Shown: positions 16,438-26,080, counted from the first letter of the stretch. The stretch is 55,330 bases of DNA from Hydrogenophaga sp. (GCF_030656115.1 NZ_JAUSOO010000028.1:1-55330), one strand, 5' to 3'. Numbers and translations are program-made. The notes: generated by a model not told the origin, from the sequence alone.

Positions 16438-17229
16438 TTAGCCTTGCCCCGCCTGCCCCCGCCCCCGCCCCCGCCCCCGTTCCTGCACCGCTGCCCGCCG
16501 CCTCTCCAGTGCCTCCGGTGTCTGCGCGGCCGCCCATTCCTTCGACCGCTGCGCTTCCAGCACCATTGCCTCACCCAGCGGCAGGCCGAACCCTTCGTCG
16601 ATCAAGCGTTTGTAGGCGCGCAGCATGCCGGGCTCGGCACTGGCCATGTCGGCGGCCAGGGCGAGGGCGGCGGGCAGCAGTTCGTCGGGGCTGAGCACGC
16701 GGTTGGCGATGCCCCAGCGTTCGGCGGTGGCGGCGTTGATGAAGTTGCCGCTGAAGGCCATTTCTTTGGCGCGGGGCAGGCCGATCAGGCGGCTGAGTTT
16801 TTGTGACAAGCCCCAGCCCGGGATTACGCCGATGCGGGCGTGCGTGTCGGCAAAGCGCGCGCTGGTGGAGGCCAGCAGCACGTCGCAGGCCAGCGCCAGT
16901 TCAAAGCCGCCGGTGACGGCCGCGCCGTTGACGGCGGCGATCAGCGGTTTGCTGAAGGCGGTGATGGCGCGCACCGGGTCGTTGGCGCCGCCCAGGGTGG
17001 GCACGCCCTCGGTGCCGAGTTCGCGCAGGTCCAGCCCGGCGCAGAAGGCTTTGCCCGCGCCGGTGAGCACCACGGCGCGCACCGTGTCGTCGCGGTCCAG
17101 CGCCTGCAGCGCCGCCACCAACTCGGCGCGCAAGGCGGCGCTGAGCGCGTTGAGTGCGTGGGGGCGGTGCAGCGTGAGCACGGCGCAACCGGGTTGGGGG
17201 CGGCTCTGGAGCAGGGGCGATTCGGTCAT
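16438..17229 (-). CDS. enoyl-CoA hydratase/isomerase family protein
   Basis: 263 residues of the crotonase fold: GAGKAFCAGLDLREL near 58-72 (oxyanion-hole strand), VNGAAVTGGFELALACDVLL near 98-117, then FADTHARIGVIPGWGLSQKL. It adds water to, or isomerises, an enoyl-CoA. It is divergent from the thiolase-liv operon with 146 bases between starts, and the candidate regulator site 17287-17302 lies between them. The C-terminus ends in an unusual Arg-Gly tail, GRGRGRGQAGQG, which comes from four GCCCCC units; a partial copy at 11066-11245 has only two. The tail probably does not affect catalysis. Confidence 0.88.
   Translation of the reverse strand: MTESPLLQSRPQPGCAVLTLHRPHALNALSAALRAELVAALQALDRDDTVRAVVLTGAGKAFCAGLDLRELGTEGVPTLGGANDPVRAITAFSKPLIAAVNGAAVTGGFELALACDVLLASTSARFADTHARIGVIPGWGLSQKLSRLIGLPRAKEMAFSGNFINAATAERWGIANRVLSPDELLPAALALAADMASAEPGMLRAYKRLIDEGFGLPLGEAMVLEAQRSKEWAAAQTPEALERRRAAVQERGRGRGRGQAGQG
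16455..16478. repeat. hexanucleotide tandem repeat (GCCCCC)x4 inside the hydratase gene
   Basis: Four GCCCCC units encode the Arg-Gly tail on the minus strand. The duplicated fragment at 11066-11245 has a GCCTCC plus one GCCCCC at the same place, so the unit number has changed since duplication. Confidence 0.85.
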
Positions 17230-17286
17230 GGTGGGGGCCTTTCAAAACGGGTGGGTTCAGTGTGCGCGTTACCGGGCTTTTGAAAA

Positions 17287-17302
17287 TCGTCTGTTCCGAC
17301 GA
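17287..17302. promoter_or_regulatory. inverted-repeat site 1, TCGTC-N6-GACGA
   Basis: TCGTCTGTTCCGACGA lies between the divergent hydratase (start 17229) and thiolase (start 17376). The same 5-6-5 inverted repeat occurs at 22950 and 26936. It is a likely operator of the LuxR-family regulator encoded at 27008. Confidence 0.6.
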
Positions 17303-17375
17303 AGCCCCTGCCGCAGGCGCCCCACAGAATGGCCGCAACCCTTTCACCTTCCACCCAATCCACGAAGCGTCTCTT

Positions 17376-18554
17376 ATGTCTGAAGCCTATATTGTCTGTG
17401 CCGTCCGTACCGCAGGGGGGCGCCGAGGTGGCCGCCTGGCTGGCTGGCACCCTGTTGAACTCGCCGCCCAGGTGCTCAATGCGCTGGTGGACCGCACCGG
17501 GGTCGACCCGGCGCTGGTCGAAGACGTGATCATGGGCTGCGTGAGCCAGGTGGGCGAGCAGTCCACCAACGTGGCGCGCAACGCGGTGATGGCCTCCCGG
17601 CTGCCCGATTCGGTGCCCGGCACCTCGCTGGACCGCCAGTGCGGCTCCTCGCAGCAGGCGGTGCACTTTGCGGCGCAGGCGGTCATGTCGGGCACCATGG
17701 ACGTGGTGATTGCGGCGGGCGTGGAGTCGATGACGCGCGTGCCCATGTTCAGTCCCTCGTCGCTGGCGCAGAAGGCGGGCATGGGCTTTTACCAAAGCCC
17801 GGCGATCGACCGCCGCTACAACGGGGTGGCGTTCAGCCAGTTCGTGGGCGCCGAGATGATGGCGAGCAAATACGGCCTGAGCCGCGAAGACCTGGACCGC
17901 TTCGCCTTGCTGAGCCACCAGCGCGCCATCGCCGCCACACGGGCCGGCGCGTTTGACGCCGAAATCCTGCCGCTGCCGGTGCGCGATGCCCAGGGCCTGG
18001 ACACGGCCGAGATCCACAGGACGGACGAAGGCATCCGCTACGAGGCCACGTTCGAGTCCATCCAGGGCGTGAAGCTGCTGCAAGAAGGCGGCGTGATCAG
18101 CGCGGCCAACGCCAGCCAGATTTGCGACGGGGCCACCGGCGTGATGGTGGTGAACGAACGCGGTCTGAAAGCGCTGGGTGTGCAGCCGCTGGCGCGCATC
18201 CACCACATGACGGTGATGGGCCACGACCCGGTGATCATGCTGGAGGCACCGATTCCCGCCACCGAGCGCGCGCTGAAGAAGGCGGGCATGCACATCGGCG
18301 ACATCGACCTGTACGAGGTGAACGAGGCCTTTGCCTCGGTGCCGCTGGCGTGGCTGAAGGCGCTGGGCGCCGATGCCGACCGCCTCAATGTGAACGGTGG
18401 CGCGATCGCGCTGGGCCACCCGCTGGGCGGTTCGGGCACCAAGCTCATGACCACGCTGGTGCACGCACTGGGCGCGCGCGGCCAGCGCTATGGCCTGCAA
18501 ACCATGTGCGAGGGCGGCGGCATGGCCAACGTCACCGTCATCGAACGGCTGTAA
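17376..18554 (+). CDS. acetyl-CoA C-acyltransferase (thiolase)
   Basis: 392 residues of the thiolase II family. It cleaves a 3-oxoacyl-CoA with CoA to acetyl-CoA and a shortened acyl-CoA. The nucleophilic cysteine is in SLDRQCGSSQQAVHFAAQA (about residue 88), the histidine in NVNGGAIALGHPLGGSGTKL (about 347), and the second cysteine in LQTMCEGGGMAN (about 378). ATG 17376 (MSEAYIVCAVRTAGG) gives the family's normal N-terminus. It is the first gene of a run with livG, livF, livH, livM and a hydratase, so beta-oxidation-type cleavage is coupled to import of the substrate. A regulator site lies 73 bases upstream of the start. Confidence 0.93.
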   Translation: MSEAYIVCAVRTAGGRRGGRLAGWHPVELAAQVLNALVDRTGVDPALVEDVIMGCVSQVGEQSTNVARNAVMASRLPDSVPGTSLDRQCGSSQQAVHFAAQAVMSGTMDVVIAAGVESMTRVPMFSPSSLAQKAGMGFYQSPAIDRRYNGVAFSQFVGAEMMASKYGLSREDLDRFALLSHQRAIAATRAGAFDAEILPLPVRDAQGLDTAEIHRTDEGIRYEATFESIQGVKLLQEGGVISAANASQICDGATGVMVVNERGLKALGVQPLARIHHMTVMGHDPVIMLEAPIPATERALKKAGMHIGDIDLYEVNEAFASVPLAWLKALGADADRLNVNGGAIALGHPLGGSGTKLMTTLVHALGARGQRYGLQTMCEGGGMANVTVIERL

Positions 18555-18598
18555 ACCGGCTCCGCCGCTGGCGCACGGCGCCAACAGACCCCGACAAC

Positions 18599-18634
18599 CG
18601 CTTGAACAACCGCTTGAACAACCCCTTGAACAAC
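18599..18634. repeat. three tandem 12-bp units (C[G/C]CTTGAACAAC)
   Basis: CGCTTGAACAAC, CGCTTGAACAAC and CCCTTGAACAAC follow one another between the thiolase stop and the livG start (18649). They may affect spacing or messenger structure; no function is known. Confidence 0.85.
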
Positions 18635-18648
18635 CCAGGGATCGAAGC

Positions 18649-19490
18649 ATGACCCATGACAACGATCACGGCGACCCGAAAACCCGTCCCCTGCTGCAGG
18701 TGCAGGGTGTCACCGTGCGCTTTGGCGGCATCGTCGCGCTCGACGGGGTGTCGTTCGACATCCACCGTGGCGAAATCTGCGCCCTGATCGGGCCCAACGG
18801 CGCGGGCAAGAGCACGCTGTTCAACTGCCTCTCGCGCCTGTACGACTGCAACGCCGGCAGCATTGCGTTCAACGGCCAGACCATTTCTCGCCTGCCGCGC
18901 CACCGCATGGCCGGTATCGGCATGGGCCGCACGTTTCAAAACCTGGCGCTGTTCCACTCCATGACGGTGCGCGACAACGTGCGCGTGGGCTGCCACAGCA
19001 AGCACCACGCGGGCATGCTGCGCAACGCTTTTCGGCTCCCGGGGGCGGCGCGCATCGAGGCCGAGGCGCAGGCCCGCGCCGAGACGCTGCTGGACTTTCT
19101 GCAGCTCTCGGCGGTGGCCGAGCGCACCGTGGCCGACCTGCCGTTTGGCACGCAAAAGCGCGTGGAGCTGGCGCGCGCCCTGGCTTGCGAGCCGCAGCTG
19201 CTGCTGCTCGACGAACCGGCCTGCGGCCTCAACCACGAAGAGCTGGAAGGCCTGGGCCAGCTGATCTGCGAGATCCGCGACCGCCTGGGCGTGACCGTGC
19301 TGCTGGTGGAGCACCACATGGGCCTGGTGATGAAGATTTCCGACCGGGTGGTGGCGCTGAATTTCGGCAAAAAGATCGCACAGGGCACCCCGGCCGAGGT
19401 GCGCGCCCACCCCGAGGTGATCCGCGCCTACCTGGGTGCGGACGAAGCCGAAGAAGCACAAGCACAAGCACAAGCACAAGAGGCACTGCC

Positions 19491-19494
<4 letters not shown>
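18649..19494 (+). CDS. livG: branched-chain-type ABC transporter ATP-binding protein LivG
   Basis: 281 residues. Walker A is GPNGAGKST (about residue 46), the Q-loop region is GRTFQNLALF, and the signature is degenerate (LPFGTQKRVELARALACEPQ). Walker B is LLLLDEPACGLNHEE, followed by the switch-histidine loop LLVEHHMG. The long LivG-type insert between Q-loop and signature (KHHAGMLRNAFRLP) separates it from LivF. It energises import of a carboxylic or amino acid through LivH-LivM. The C-terminus has an Ala-Gln repeat (EAQAQAQAQEALP) from four GCACAA units. The TGA overlaps the livF ATG. Confidence 0.92.
19456..19479. repeat. hexanucleotide tandem repeat (GCACAA)x4 at the livG 3' end
   Basis: Encodes AQAQAQAQ just before the LivG stop. 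It is a second hexamer repeat in the same cluster, after the one in the hydratase gene. Confidence 0.85.
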
Positions 19495-20207
<713 letters not shown>

Positions 20208-20219
20208 GAGACCACGCCC

Positions 20220-21092
20220 ATGAACGAATTTCTGCACCAACTGCTGGCCGGCCTGGCCACCGGCGGCATCTACGCCAGCGTGGCGCTCGCGCTGGTGATG
20301 ATTTACCAGGCCACGCACCACATCAATTTTGCCCAGGGCGAAATGGCGATGTTTTCCACCTTCATCGCCTGGTCGCTGATCCAGGCCGGCTTCCCGTACT
20401 GGGGCGCCTTCGCCATCACGGTGGTGCTGTCGTTCGTGCTGGCCGCGGTGATCGAGTTCGCGGTCATCCGGCCCATGCACAACGCGCCGGTGCTCTCGGT
20501 GGTGGTGGTCTTCATCGGCCTGCTGGTGATCTTTCACAGCCTGGCGGGCTTTTTGTTTGGCTACACCATCAAGCCGTTTCCCAGCCCGTTCCCGGCCGAC
20601 GCCTGGTACGGCGGCAGCCTGATGTCGGCGCACGAGGTGGGCGCCATCGTGGTGGCGCTGGGCATGGTGTCGCTGCTGTTCGTGTTTCTGCGGTTCACGC
20701 CGCTGGGCCTGGCCATGCGCGCTGCGGCGCAAAACGCGGCCTCGTCGCGGCTGGTGGGCATCAACGTGGGGCGCATGCTCATGCTGGGCTGGGGCCTGGC
20801 CGGCGCCATCGGGGCGGTGGCCGGCATGATGGTTGCGCCGGTGGTGTTTCTGGACCCGAACATGATGACCGGCGTGCTGCTCTACGCCTTTGCCGGCGCC
20901 CTCATTGGCGGCATCGACAACCCCATTGGCGCCGTGCTCGGCGGCTTCATCGTCGGTGTGCTGGAGAACCTGCTGGGCACCTACGTGGTGGGCACGGAAC
21001 TCAAGCTGTCCGTGGCGCTGGTGCTGATCATCGTTGTGCTCATCGTGAAACCGTCCGGTCTGCTGGGCAAGACCATCGTCACCCGGGTTTGA
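20220..21092 (+). CDS. livH: branched-chain-type ABC transporter permease LivH
   Basis: 290 residues with eight or so hydrophobic helices. The N-terminal LLAGLATGGIYASVALALVMIYQATHHINFAQGEMAM is the classical LivH opening, and the conserved cytoplasmic loop AMRAAAQNAASSRLVGINVGRM (the EAA-like coupling segment) is present near residue 165. It forms half of the membrane channel with LivM. It lies 13 bases after livF. The imported compound is not known; genes in the unit suggest a carboxylate catabolised through CoA esters. Confidence 0.92.
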   Translation: MNEFLHQLLAGLATGGIYASVALALVMIYQATHHINFAQGEMAMFSTFIAWSLIQAGFPYWGAFAITVVLSFVLAAVIEFAVIRPMHNAPVLSVVVVFIGLLVIFHSLAGFLFGYTIKPFPSPFPADAWYGGSLMSAHEVGAIVVALGMVSLLFVFLRFTPLGLAMRAAAQNAASSRLVGINVGRMLMLGWGLAGAIGAVAGMMVAPVVFLDPNMMTGVLLYAFAGALIGGIDNPIGAVLGGFIVGVLENLLGTYVVGTELKLSVALVLIIVVLIVKPSGLLGKTIVTRV

Positions 21093-21095
21093 ACC

Positions 21096-22136
21096 ATGCC
21101 ATCCAGCCACTCGTCTCCCATGCCCAACGTTGCCCACGCGCTGTCGGCGCGCACGCCCAAGGCCCCGTCCATCCCCACGTCGCGCGGCCGCTGGCCCTGG
21201 GTCGTGCTGCTGGTGCTGCTGCTGGCCGCACTCACCGGGGTGCTCAAGGGCTACCAGCTGTTCCAGGGCACCATGGTGCTGTGTTACGCCATTGCGCTGC
21301 TGGGCCTGAACATGCTCACCGGTTACAACGGCCAGATTTCGCTGGGCCACGGCGCGTTCTTCGCGCTGGGCGCCTACGCCGCCGCCATTGCCATGGAGCA
21401 CGGCGGCCTGCCGTACTGGCTGGCGGTGCCCGCAGCCGGGGTGGCTTGCCTGGTGGTGGGCTACCTCTTTGGCCGGCCCGCGCTCAAGCTCGAAGGCCTG
21501 TACCTGGCGCTGGCCACCTTCGCGCTGGCCGTGGCCATGCCGCAGCTGCTGAAATACAAACACCTGGAGGCCTGGACCGGTGGCGTGGGCGGCATCGTGC
21601 TCATGAAGCCCGACGCACCGTTTGGCCTGCCGCTGTCGCAAGACCAGTGGCTGTTCCTGTACGCGCTGGCGGTCACGGTGGTGATGTTCGTGATCGGGCA
21701 CAACCTGCTCTCCAGCGGCAGTGGCCGGGCCATGCGCGCCATCCGCGACCACGCCATGGCCGCCGAGGCCATGGGGGTGGACAACCCGCACTACAAGTCC
21801 ATGACCTTCGGCATCTCGGCCGCGTTCACCGGTGTGGGCGGTGCGCTGTCGGCGATTGCGGTGCAGTTTGTGTCGCCCGACTCGTTCACCCTGTTTCTCT
21901 CCATCTCGCTGCTGGTGGGCGTGGTGGTGGGCGGCCTGGGCACGCTGTGGGGTGCGGTCTTCGGCGCGCTGTTCATCATGTTCGTGCCCAGTTTTGCCGA
22001 GAGCATTTCCAAGGCCGCGCCGTGGGCGGTGTATGGCGTGGTGCTGATCGCCATCATGTTCGCCATGCCCGGTGGTGTGGTGGGCTTGCTGCGCAGCACC
22101 GCCGCACGCTGGCAGCGGCGCAGGGCGGCGCCATGA
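21096..22136 (+). CDS. livM: branched-chain-type ABC transporter permease LivM
   Basis: 346 residues with several transmembrane helices, opening about residue 30 with WPWVVLLVLLLAALTG and containing NMLTGYNGQISLGHGAFFALGAYAAA, a hallmark of LivM. The cytoplasmic coupling loop GRAMRAIRDHAMAAEAMGV is present, then a ...GGLGTLWGAVFGALFIM segment. It starts 3 bases after livH and its TGA overlaps the next hydratase ATG. A second in-frame ATG lies at 21120, which would remove eight residues. Confidence 0.92.
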   Translation: MPSSHSSPMPNVAHALSARTPKAPSIPTSRGRWPWVVLLVLLLAALTGVLKGYQLFQGTMVLCYAIALLGLNMLTGYNGQISLGHGAFFALGAYAAAIAMEHGGLPYWLAVPAAGVACLVVGYLFGRPALKLEGLYLALATFALAVAMPQLLKYKHLEAWTGGVGGIVLMKPDAPFGLPLSQDQWLFLYALAVTVVMFVIGHNLLSSGSGRAMRAIRDHAMAAEAMGVDNPHYKSMTFGISAAFTGVGGALSAIAVQFVSPDSFTLFLSISLLVGVVVGGLGTLWGAVFGALFIMFVPSFAESISKAAPWAVYGVVLIAIMFAMPGGVVGLLRSTAARWQRRRAAP

Positions 22137-22933
22137 GCGCCGAGCCGGTGCTGCTGCGCGAGCGCCACGGCGCGGTGGCGCTGCTGCGGCTGAACCTGCC
22201 CGCGCGGCTGAACCCGCTCACCCTGCCGTTGCAGCAGGCGCTGCGCGACGCCCTGGCCGAACTGCGCGAAGACCGCACGGTGCGCGCGCTGCTGCTCACC
22301 GGCAGCGGCAAGGCCTTTTGTGTCGGGGCCGATCTGGCGTCCATGTCGCCGCCCGAACACGGCAGCCTGGGCCAGCAGACGGCCGACACCATGCACGCCC
22401 TGTCGAACCGCCTGATTGAAGACCTGCGCAGCCTGCCGTTTCCGGTGCTCAGTGCCGTCAACGGCGCCTGCGCGGGCGCCGGTGTGGGCCTGGCGCTGGC
22501 GGGCGACGTGGTGCTGGCCGCGCGTTCGGCCTACTTTTACCTGCCTTTCATGCCGCGGCTGGGTATCGTGCCCGACCTGGGCACCACCTGGTTTCTGGAG
22601 CGCAGCGTGGGCCGTGCGCGGGCGGTGGCCCTGTCGCTGCTGGGCGAGCGCCTGGGGGCCGAGCAGGCCGCGCAGTGGGGTCTGGTGTGGCGGTGTGTGG
22701 ACGACGCCGATCTGCCAGCGCAGGCCCTCGCGCTGGCGCAGCGGCTGGCCGCCTTGCCGGCCCACGCGGCGCCCGAGGTTCGCGTGGTCTTTGAGCAGGC
22801 CGGGCGGCAAACGCTGCCCGAGCAGCTGCGCAGCGAAGCCGAACGCCAGCGCGAGCTGATCGACCGGCCCGCCTTTGCCGAGGGCGTGCGGGCGTTTCTG
22901 GGCAAGCGCGAGCCGGTGTTTGCGCCGCGCTGA
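22133..22933 (+). CDS. enoyl-CoA hydratase/isomerase family protein
   Basis: 266 residues of the crotonase family: TGSGKAFCVGADLASMSP near 58-75, SAVNGACAGAGVGLALAGDVVLAAR near 102-126, then FMPRLGIVPDLGTTWFLER. It resembles PaaG/PaaF-like hydratase-isomerases of acyl-CoA degradation. Its ATG overlaps the livM stop by 4 bases, so it is translated with the transporter genes. It is one of three crotonase-fold proteins in this cluster, which suggests a pathway with more than one hydration, isomerisation or ring-type step. The specific substrate is unknown. Confidence 0.88.
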   Translation: MSAEPVLLRERHGAVALLRLNLPARLNPLTLPLQQALRDALAELREDRTVRALLLTGSGKAFCVGADLASMSPPEHGSLGQQTADTMHALSNRLIEDLRSLPFPVLSAVNGACAGAGVGLALAGDVVLAARSAYFYLPFMPRLGIVPDLGTTWFLERSVGRARAVALSLLGERLGAEQAAQWGLVWRCVDDADLPAQALALAQRLAALPAHAAPEVRVVFEQAGRQTLPEQLRSEAERQRELIDRPAFAEGVRAFLGKREPVFAPR

Positions 22934-22949
22934 CGGCGCCCGGCCAATA

Positions 22950-22965
22950 TCGTCAGTTCCGACGA
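22950..22965. promoter_or_regulatory. inverted-repeat site 2, TCGTC-N6-GACGA
   Basis: TCGTCAGTTCCGACGA, one base different from site 1 over 16 bases, and with matching flanks (AATATCGTC...GACGATGCCCC versus AAAATCGTC...GACGAAGCCCC). It lies 108 bases before the substrate-binding protein start, so that gene and the ligase probably have their own controlled promoter. Confidence 0.6.
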
Positions 22966-23072
22966 TGCCCCGGGTGGAGGGCCTTCATACGATGGAACCC
23001 GAGCCGAAGCCACTGCCGTGAACACAAACGCAGGGCACGGCTCGTTTGGCCACCCCCCTTATGGAGACTCTC

Positions 23073-24299
23073 ATGCCCCAGACTCACAACGCCGGCTTGC
23101 GCCGGTCCCTCCAGCTCGGTGCCGGCCTCGTGCTGGCCGCGTTGCTGCCTTTCTCGGTCCACGCGCAGAAGCAGTACGACCCGGGCGCCAGCGACAAAGA
23201 GATCAAGCTCGGCAACCTGGTGCCGTATTCCGGCCCGGCCTCGGCCTACGGCACCATCGGCAAGGCCATGACGGCCTACTTCGAGAAGGTCAACGCCGAC
23301 GGCGGTGTCAACGGTCGGCGCATCCACTTCATCACCGCCGACGACGCCTACAACCCGGCCAAATCGGTTGAGCAGACGCGCAAGCTGGTCGAGCAGGATG
23401 AGGTGCTGGCCATGGTCGGCTCGCTGGGCACCTCGCACGGCATCGCGGTGCAGCGCTACATGAACGCCAAGAAGGTGCCGCAGCTGTTTGTGGCCACCGG
23501 TGCCACCCGCTTTGGCGACCCCAAGGCCTTCCCCTGGACCATGGGCTGGCAGCCCACCTACCAGGCCGAGGGCAAGGTCTACGCGCAGCACATTCTGCAA
23601 AACAACCCCGGCGCCAGGATCGCCGTGCTGATGCAGAACGACGACTTCGGCAAAGACTTCCACAAAGGCTTCATGGACGCGCTGGGTGACAAGGCCAAGA
23701 CCATGGTCGTCTCGTTCCAGACCTACGAAGTGACCGACCCCACCATCGACAGCCAGATGGTGTCGTTCAAGGCCTCGGGTGCCGACACCTTCTTCAACAT
23801 CTCCACGCCCAAGTTCGCGGCGCAGGCCATCCGCAAGGCGGCCGAGATCGGCTGGAAGCCCACGCACTACGTTTCCAGCGTGTCGCAGTCGATGAACTCG
23901 GTGCTCAAGCCCGCCGGCTTCGAGAACGCGGTGGGCATCATCACCTCGACCTACCTGCTGGGTGCCGACGACCCGGCCGGCAAGGGCAACAAGGCGGTGG
24001 ACGAGTACCTCGCGGTGATGAAACAGTACTACCCCGCAGGCGACCCGTACGACACGCTCAACGTGATCGGCTACGTCACCGCGGCCACCATCGTGCAAAC
24101 GCTCAAGCAGGCCGGTGACAACCTGACCCGCGAGAACGTGATGAAGCAGGCCGCCAACCTGAACTTCACGCCGCCCATGCTGTACCCCGGCATCGACATC
24201 AAGACCTCGCCCACGGACTACTATCCGATCGAGAAGAAGACGCTGCAGCGTTTCAACGGCAAAACCTACGAGGCGTTTGGCCCCATCTTTGGCGGCTGA
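23073..24299 (+). CDS. ABC transporter substrate-binding protein, LivJ-type
   Basis: 408 residues. A signal peptide (LRRSLQLGAGLVLAALLPFS followed by VHA) is followed by the type I periplasmic fold: KEIKLGNLVPYSGPASAYGT, then VNGRRIHFITADDAYNPAKS, EQDEVLAMVGSLGTSHG and AVLMQNDDFGKDFHKGFMDA. This is the long (about 400-residue) group found beside acyl-CoA genes, more like carboxylate binders than the leucine/isoleucine receptor. ATG 23073 follows GGAG; in-frame ATG 23061 and TTG 23046 are less likely. It feeds the LivGFHM channel. Confidence 0.9.
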   Translation: MPQTHNAGLRRSLQLGAGLVLAALLPFSVHAQKQYDPGASDKEIKLGNLVPYSGPASAYGTIGKAMTAYFEKVNADGGVNGRRIHFITADDAYNPAKSVEQTRKLVEQDEVLAMVGSLGTSHGIAVQRYMNAKKVPQLFVATGATRFGDPKAFPWTMGWQPTYQAEGKVYAQHILQNNPGARIAVLMQNDDFGKDFHKGFMDALGDKAKTMVVSFQTYEVTDPTIDSQMVSFKASGADTFFNISTPKFAAQAIRKAAEIGWKPTHYVSSVSQSMNSVLKPAGFENAVGIITSTYLLGADDPAGKGNKAVDEYLAVMKQYYPAGDPYDTLNVIGYVTAATIVQTLKQAGDNLTRENVMKQAANLNFTPPMLYPGIDIKTSPTDYYPIEKKTLQRFNGKTYEAFGPIFGG

Positions 24300-24386
24300 A
24301 ACCCCCACACACACCCGCACGGCGGCTCTGGGGGACCCACCAGAACGGCTTGTGCGGGTGATCCGTTTGATTTCTGGAGACACCCC

Positions 24387-26024
24387 ATGCATGGCCTGAT
24401 GCAAGACCGCCCGCTGCTGATTTCCTCGCTCATCGAGCACGCAGCCACCTTCCACCCCCACACCGACATCGTCTCGCGCCTGCCCGAAGGCACGGTGCAC
24501 CGCACCAACTGGCACGGCGTGTGCCTGCGCTCGCGCCAGGTGGCCAACGCGCTGCAGGGCCTGGGCATTCAGCAGGGCGAGCGCGTGGGCACGCTGGCCT
24601 GGAACTCGTACCGCCACCTCGCGCTGTACTACGGCGTCTCGGGCAGCGGCGCGGTGCTGCACACCGTGAACCCGCGCCTGTTCCCGGAGCAGATCGACTA
24701 CATCGTCAACCACGCCGAAGACCGCGTGCTATTTTTCGACATCACGTTTGCGCCGCTGGTGGAGCAGCTCGCGCCCCGGCTCAAGTCGGTGCAGGCCTTC
24801 ATCGCCATGACCGACCGCGCCCACATGCCGGCCATCAACGTGCCCAACCTGCTGTGTTTTGACGAGCTGCTGGACGCGCAGAGCACCGACTACACCTGGC
24901 CCGAGTTCGACGAGAAAAGCGCGTCGTCGCTGTGCTACACCTCGGGCACCACCGGCAACCCCAAGGGCGTGCTGTATTCGCACCGCTCCACGCTGCTGCA
25001 CACGCTGATGGAGCTGGCGCCCGACACCTTCGGCATCAGCTCGGCCGAGACGCTGATGCTGATCGTGCCCATGTTCCATGCCAACGCCTGGGGCGCGCCC
25101 TACGCGGCGGCCATGGTGGGCGCCAAGCTGGTGCTGCCCGGCCCGCACCTGGACGGCGAGAGCGTCTACAACCTCATGCGCGACGAAAAAGTGACCTTCT
25201 CGCAGGGCGTGCCCACGGTCTGGATGATGCTGTTCCAGCACCTGGACAAGCACCCGCAGCTCGACCCGCGCTCGCTGGGCGTCAAGCGCATCGGCATTGG
25301 CGGGGCGGCCGTGTCGCGCGCCGTGCTGGAGCGCTTTGAGAACCAGTTCGGCGCCGAGGTGGTGCAGGGCTGGGGCATGACCGAAACCAGCCCGATCGGC
25401 GTCATCAGCAAGCTGCTGCCCAAGCACGCCGGGATGGACCCGGAGAAGCTGGTCAAGGTCAAGCTCAAGCAGGGCCGGGGCGTGTGGGGCGTGGACCTGA
25501 AGATCGTGGACGCCGACGGCCGGGCGCTGCCCTGGGACGGCGTGGCCTTTGGCAACCTGTATGTGCGCGGCCCGTGGATCGCCAGCGGTTATTACCAGGG
25601 CGAGGGCGGCTTGGTGCTGGACGAAGAAGGGTTCTTCCCCACCGGCGACGTGGCCACCATCGACCCCGATGGGTATTTGCAACTGGTGGACCGCGCCAAA
25701 GACGTGATCAAGTCCGGCGGCGAGTGGATCTCGTCGATCGATGTGGAAAACGCCGCCGCTTCACACCCGGGTGTGGCCGAGTCGGCGGTGATCGGGGTGT
25801 CGCACCCCAAGTGGCAAGAGCGCCCGCTGCTGCTCGTGGTGCGCCGGCCGGGTGCCAGCGTCCAGCCCCAGGAGCTGATCGACCACCTGGGCGCGCGCAT
25901 CGCCAAGTGGTGGCTGCCCGACGAGGTGCTGTTCGTCGATGCCTTGCCCCACACCGCCACCGGCAAGTTGCTCAAGACGAAATTGCGTGAGCAGTACCGC
26001 GACCACAGGTTGCCCACGGCCTGA
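24387..26024 (+). CDS. acyl-CoA synthetase, AlkK-like AMP-forming ligase
   Basis: 545 residues of the ANL superfamily: P-loop YTSGTTGNPKGVLYSHRS near 184-201, GWGMTETSP near 330, then the FPTGDVATIDPDGYLQLVDR hinge, and the acyl-transfer lysine in the C-terminal TATGKLLKTKLRE. The overall sequence resembles medium-chain ligases of the AlkK type. It makes the acyl-CoA that the hydratases, dehydrogenases and thiolase then process. It follows the binding-protein gene by 87 bases, in which GTGCGGGT can pair with an upstream ACCCGCAC. It converges on the SDR gene. Confidence 0.92.
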   Translation: MHGLMQDRPLLISSLIEHAATFHPHTDIVSRLPEGTVHRTNWHGVCLRSRQVANALQGLGIQQGERVGTLAWNSYRHLALYYGVSGSGAVLHTVNPRLFPEQIDYIVNHAEDRVLFFDITFAPLVEQLAPRLKSVQAFIAMTDRAHMPAINVPNLLCFDELLDAQSTDYTWPEFDEKSASSLCYTSGTTGNPKGVLYSHRSTLLHTLMELAPDTFGISSAETLMLIVPMFHANAWGAPYAAAMVGAKLVLPGPHLDGESVYNLMRDEKVTFSQGVPTVWMMLFQHLDKHPQLDPRSLGVKRIGIGGAAVSRAVLERFENQFGAEVVQGWGMTETSPIGVISKLLPKHAGMDPEKLVKVKLKQGRGVWGVDLKIVDADGRALPWDGVAFGNLYVRGPWIASGYYQGEGGLVLDEEGFFPTGDVATIDPDGYLQLVDRAKDVIKSGGEWISSIDVENAAASHPGVAESAVIGVSHPKWQERPLLLVVRRPGASVQPQELIDHLGARIAKWWLPDEVLFVDALPHTATGKLLKTKLREQYRDHRLPTA

Positions 26025-26051
26025 GCACGTGGGCCCGGGTGGTTGGCGCTC

Positions 26052-26080
26052 AGAGGCTGAGCGAAAGACGCGCAGCCTCT
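26052..26080. terminator. hairpin between convergent ligase and SDR genes
   Basis: AGAGGCTG pairs with CAGCCTCT; with one mismatch the stem extends through GCG/CGC, leaving a 5-base AAAGA loop. No T-tract follows on either strand, so it may only slow or stabilise messenger ends. Its last base is the first base of the SDR stop codon on this strand. Confidence 0.5.

Noticed and set aside
18599..18634. Tandem 12-bp units as a CRISPR array
   Set aside because: The units are adjacent without spacers and too short for CRISPR repeats.
22953..24713. 586-codon open frame on the minus strand opposite the Liv binding protein and ligase
   Set aside because: Antisense shadow; no domain, no plausible start context.
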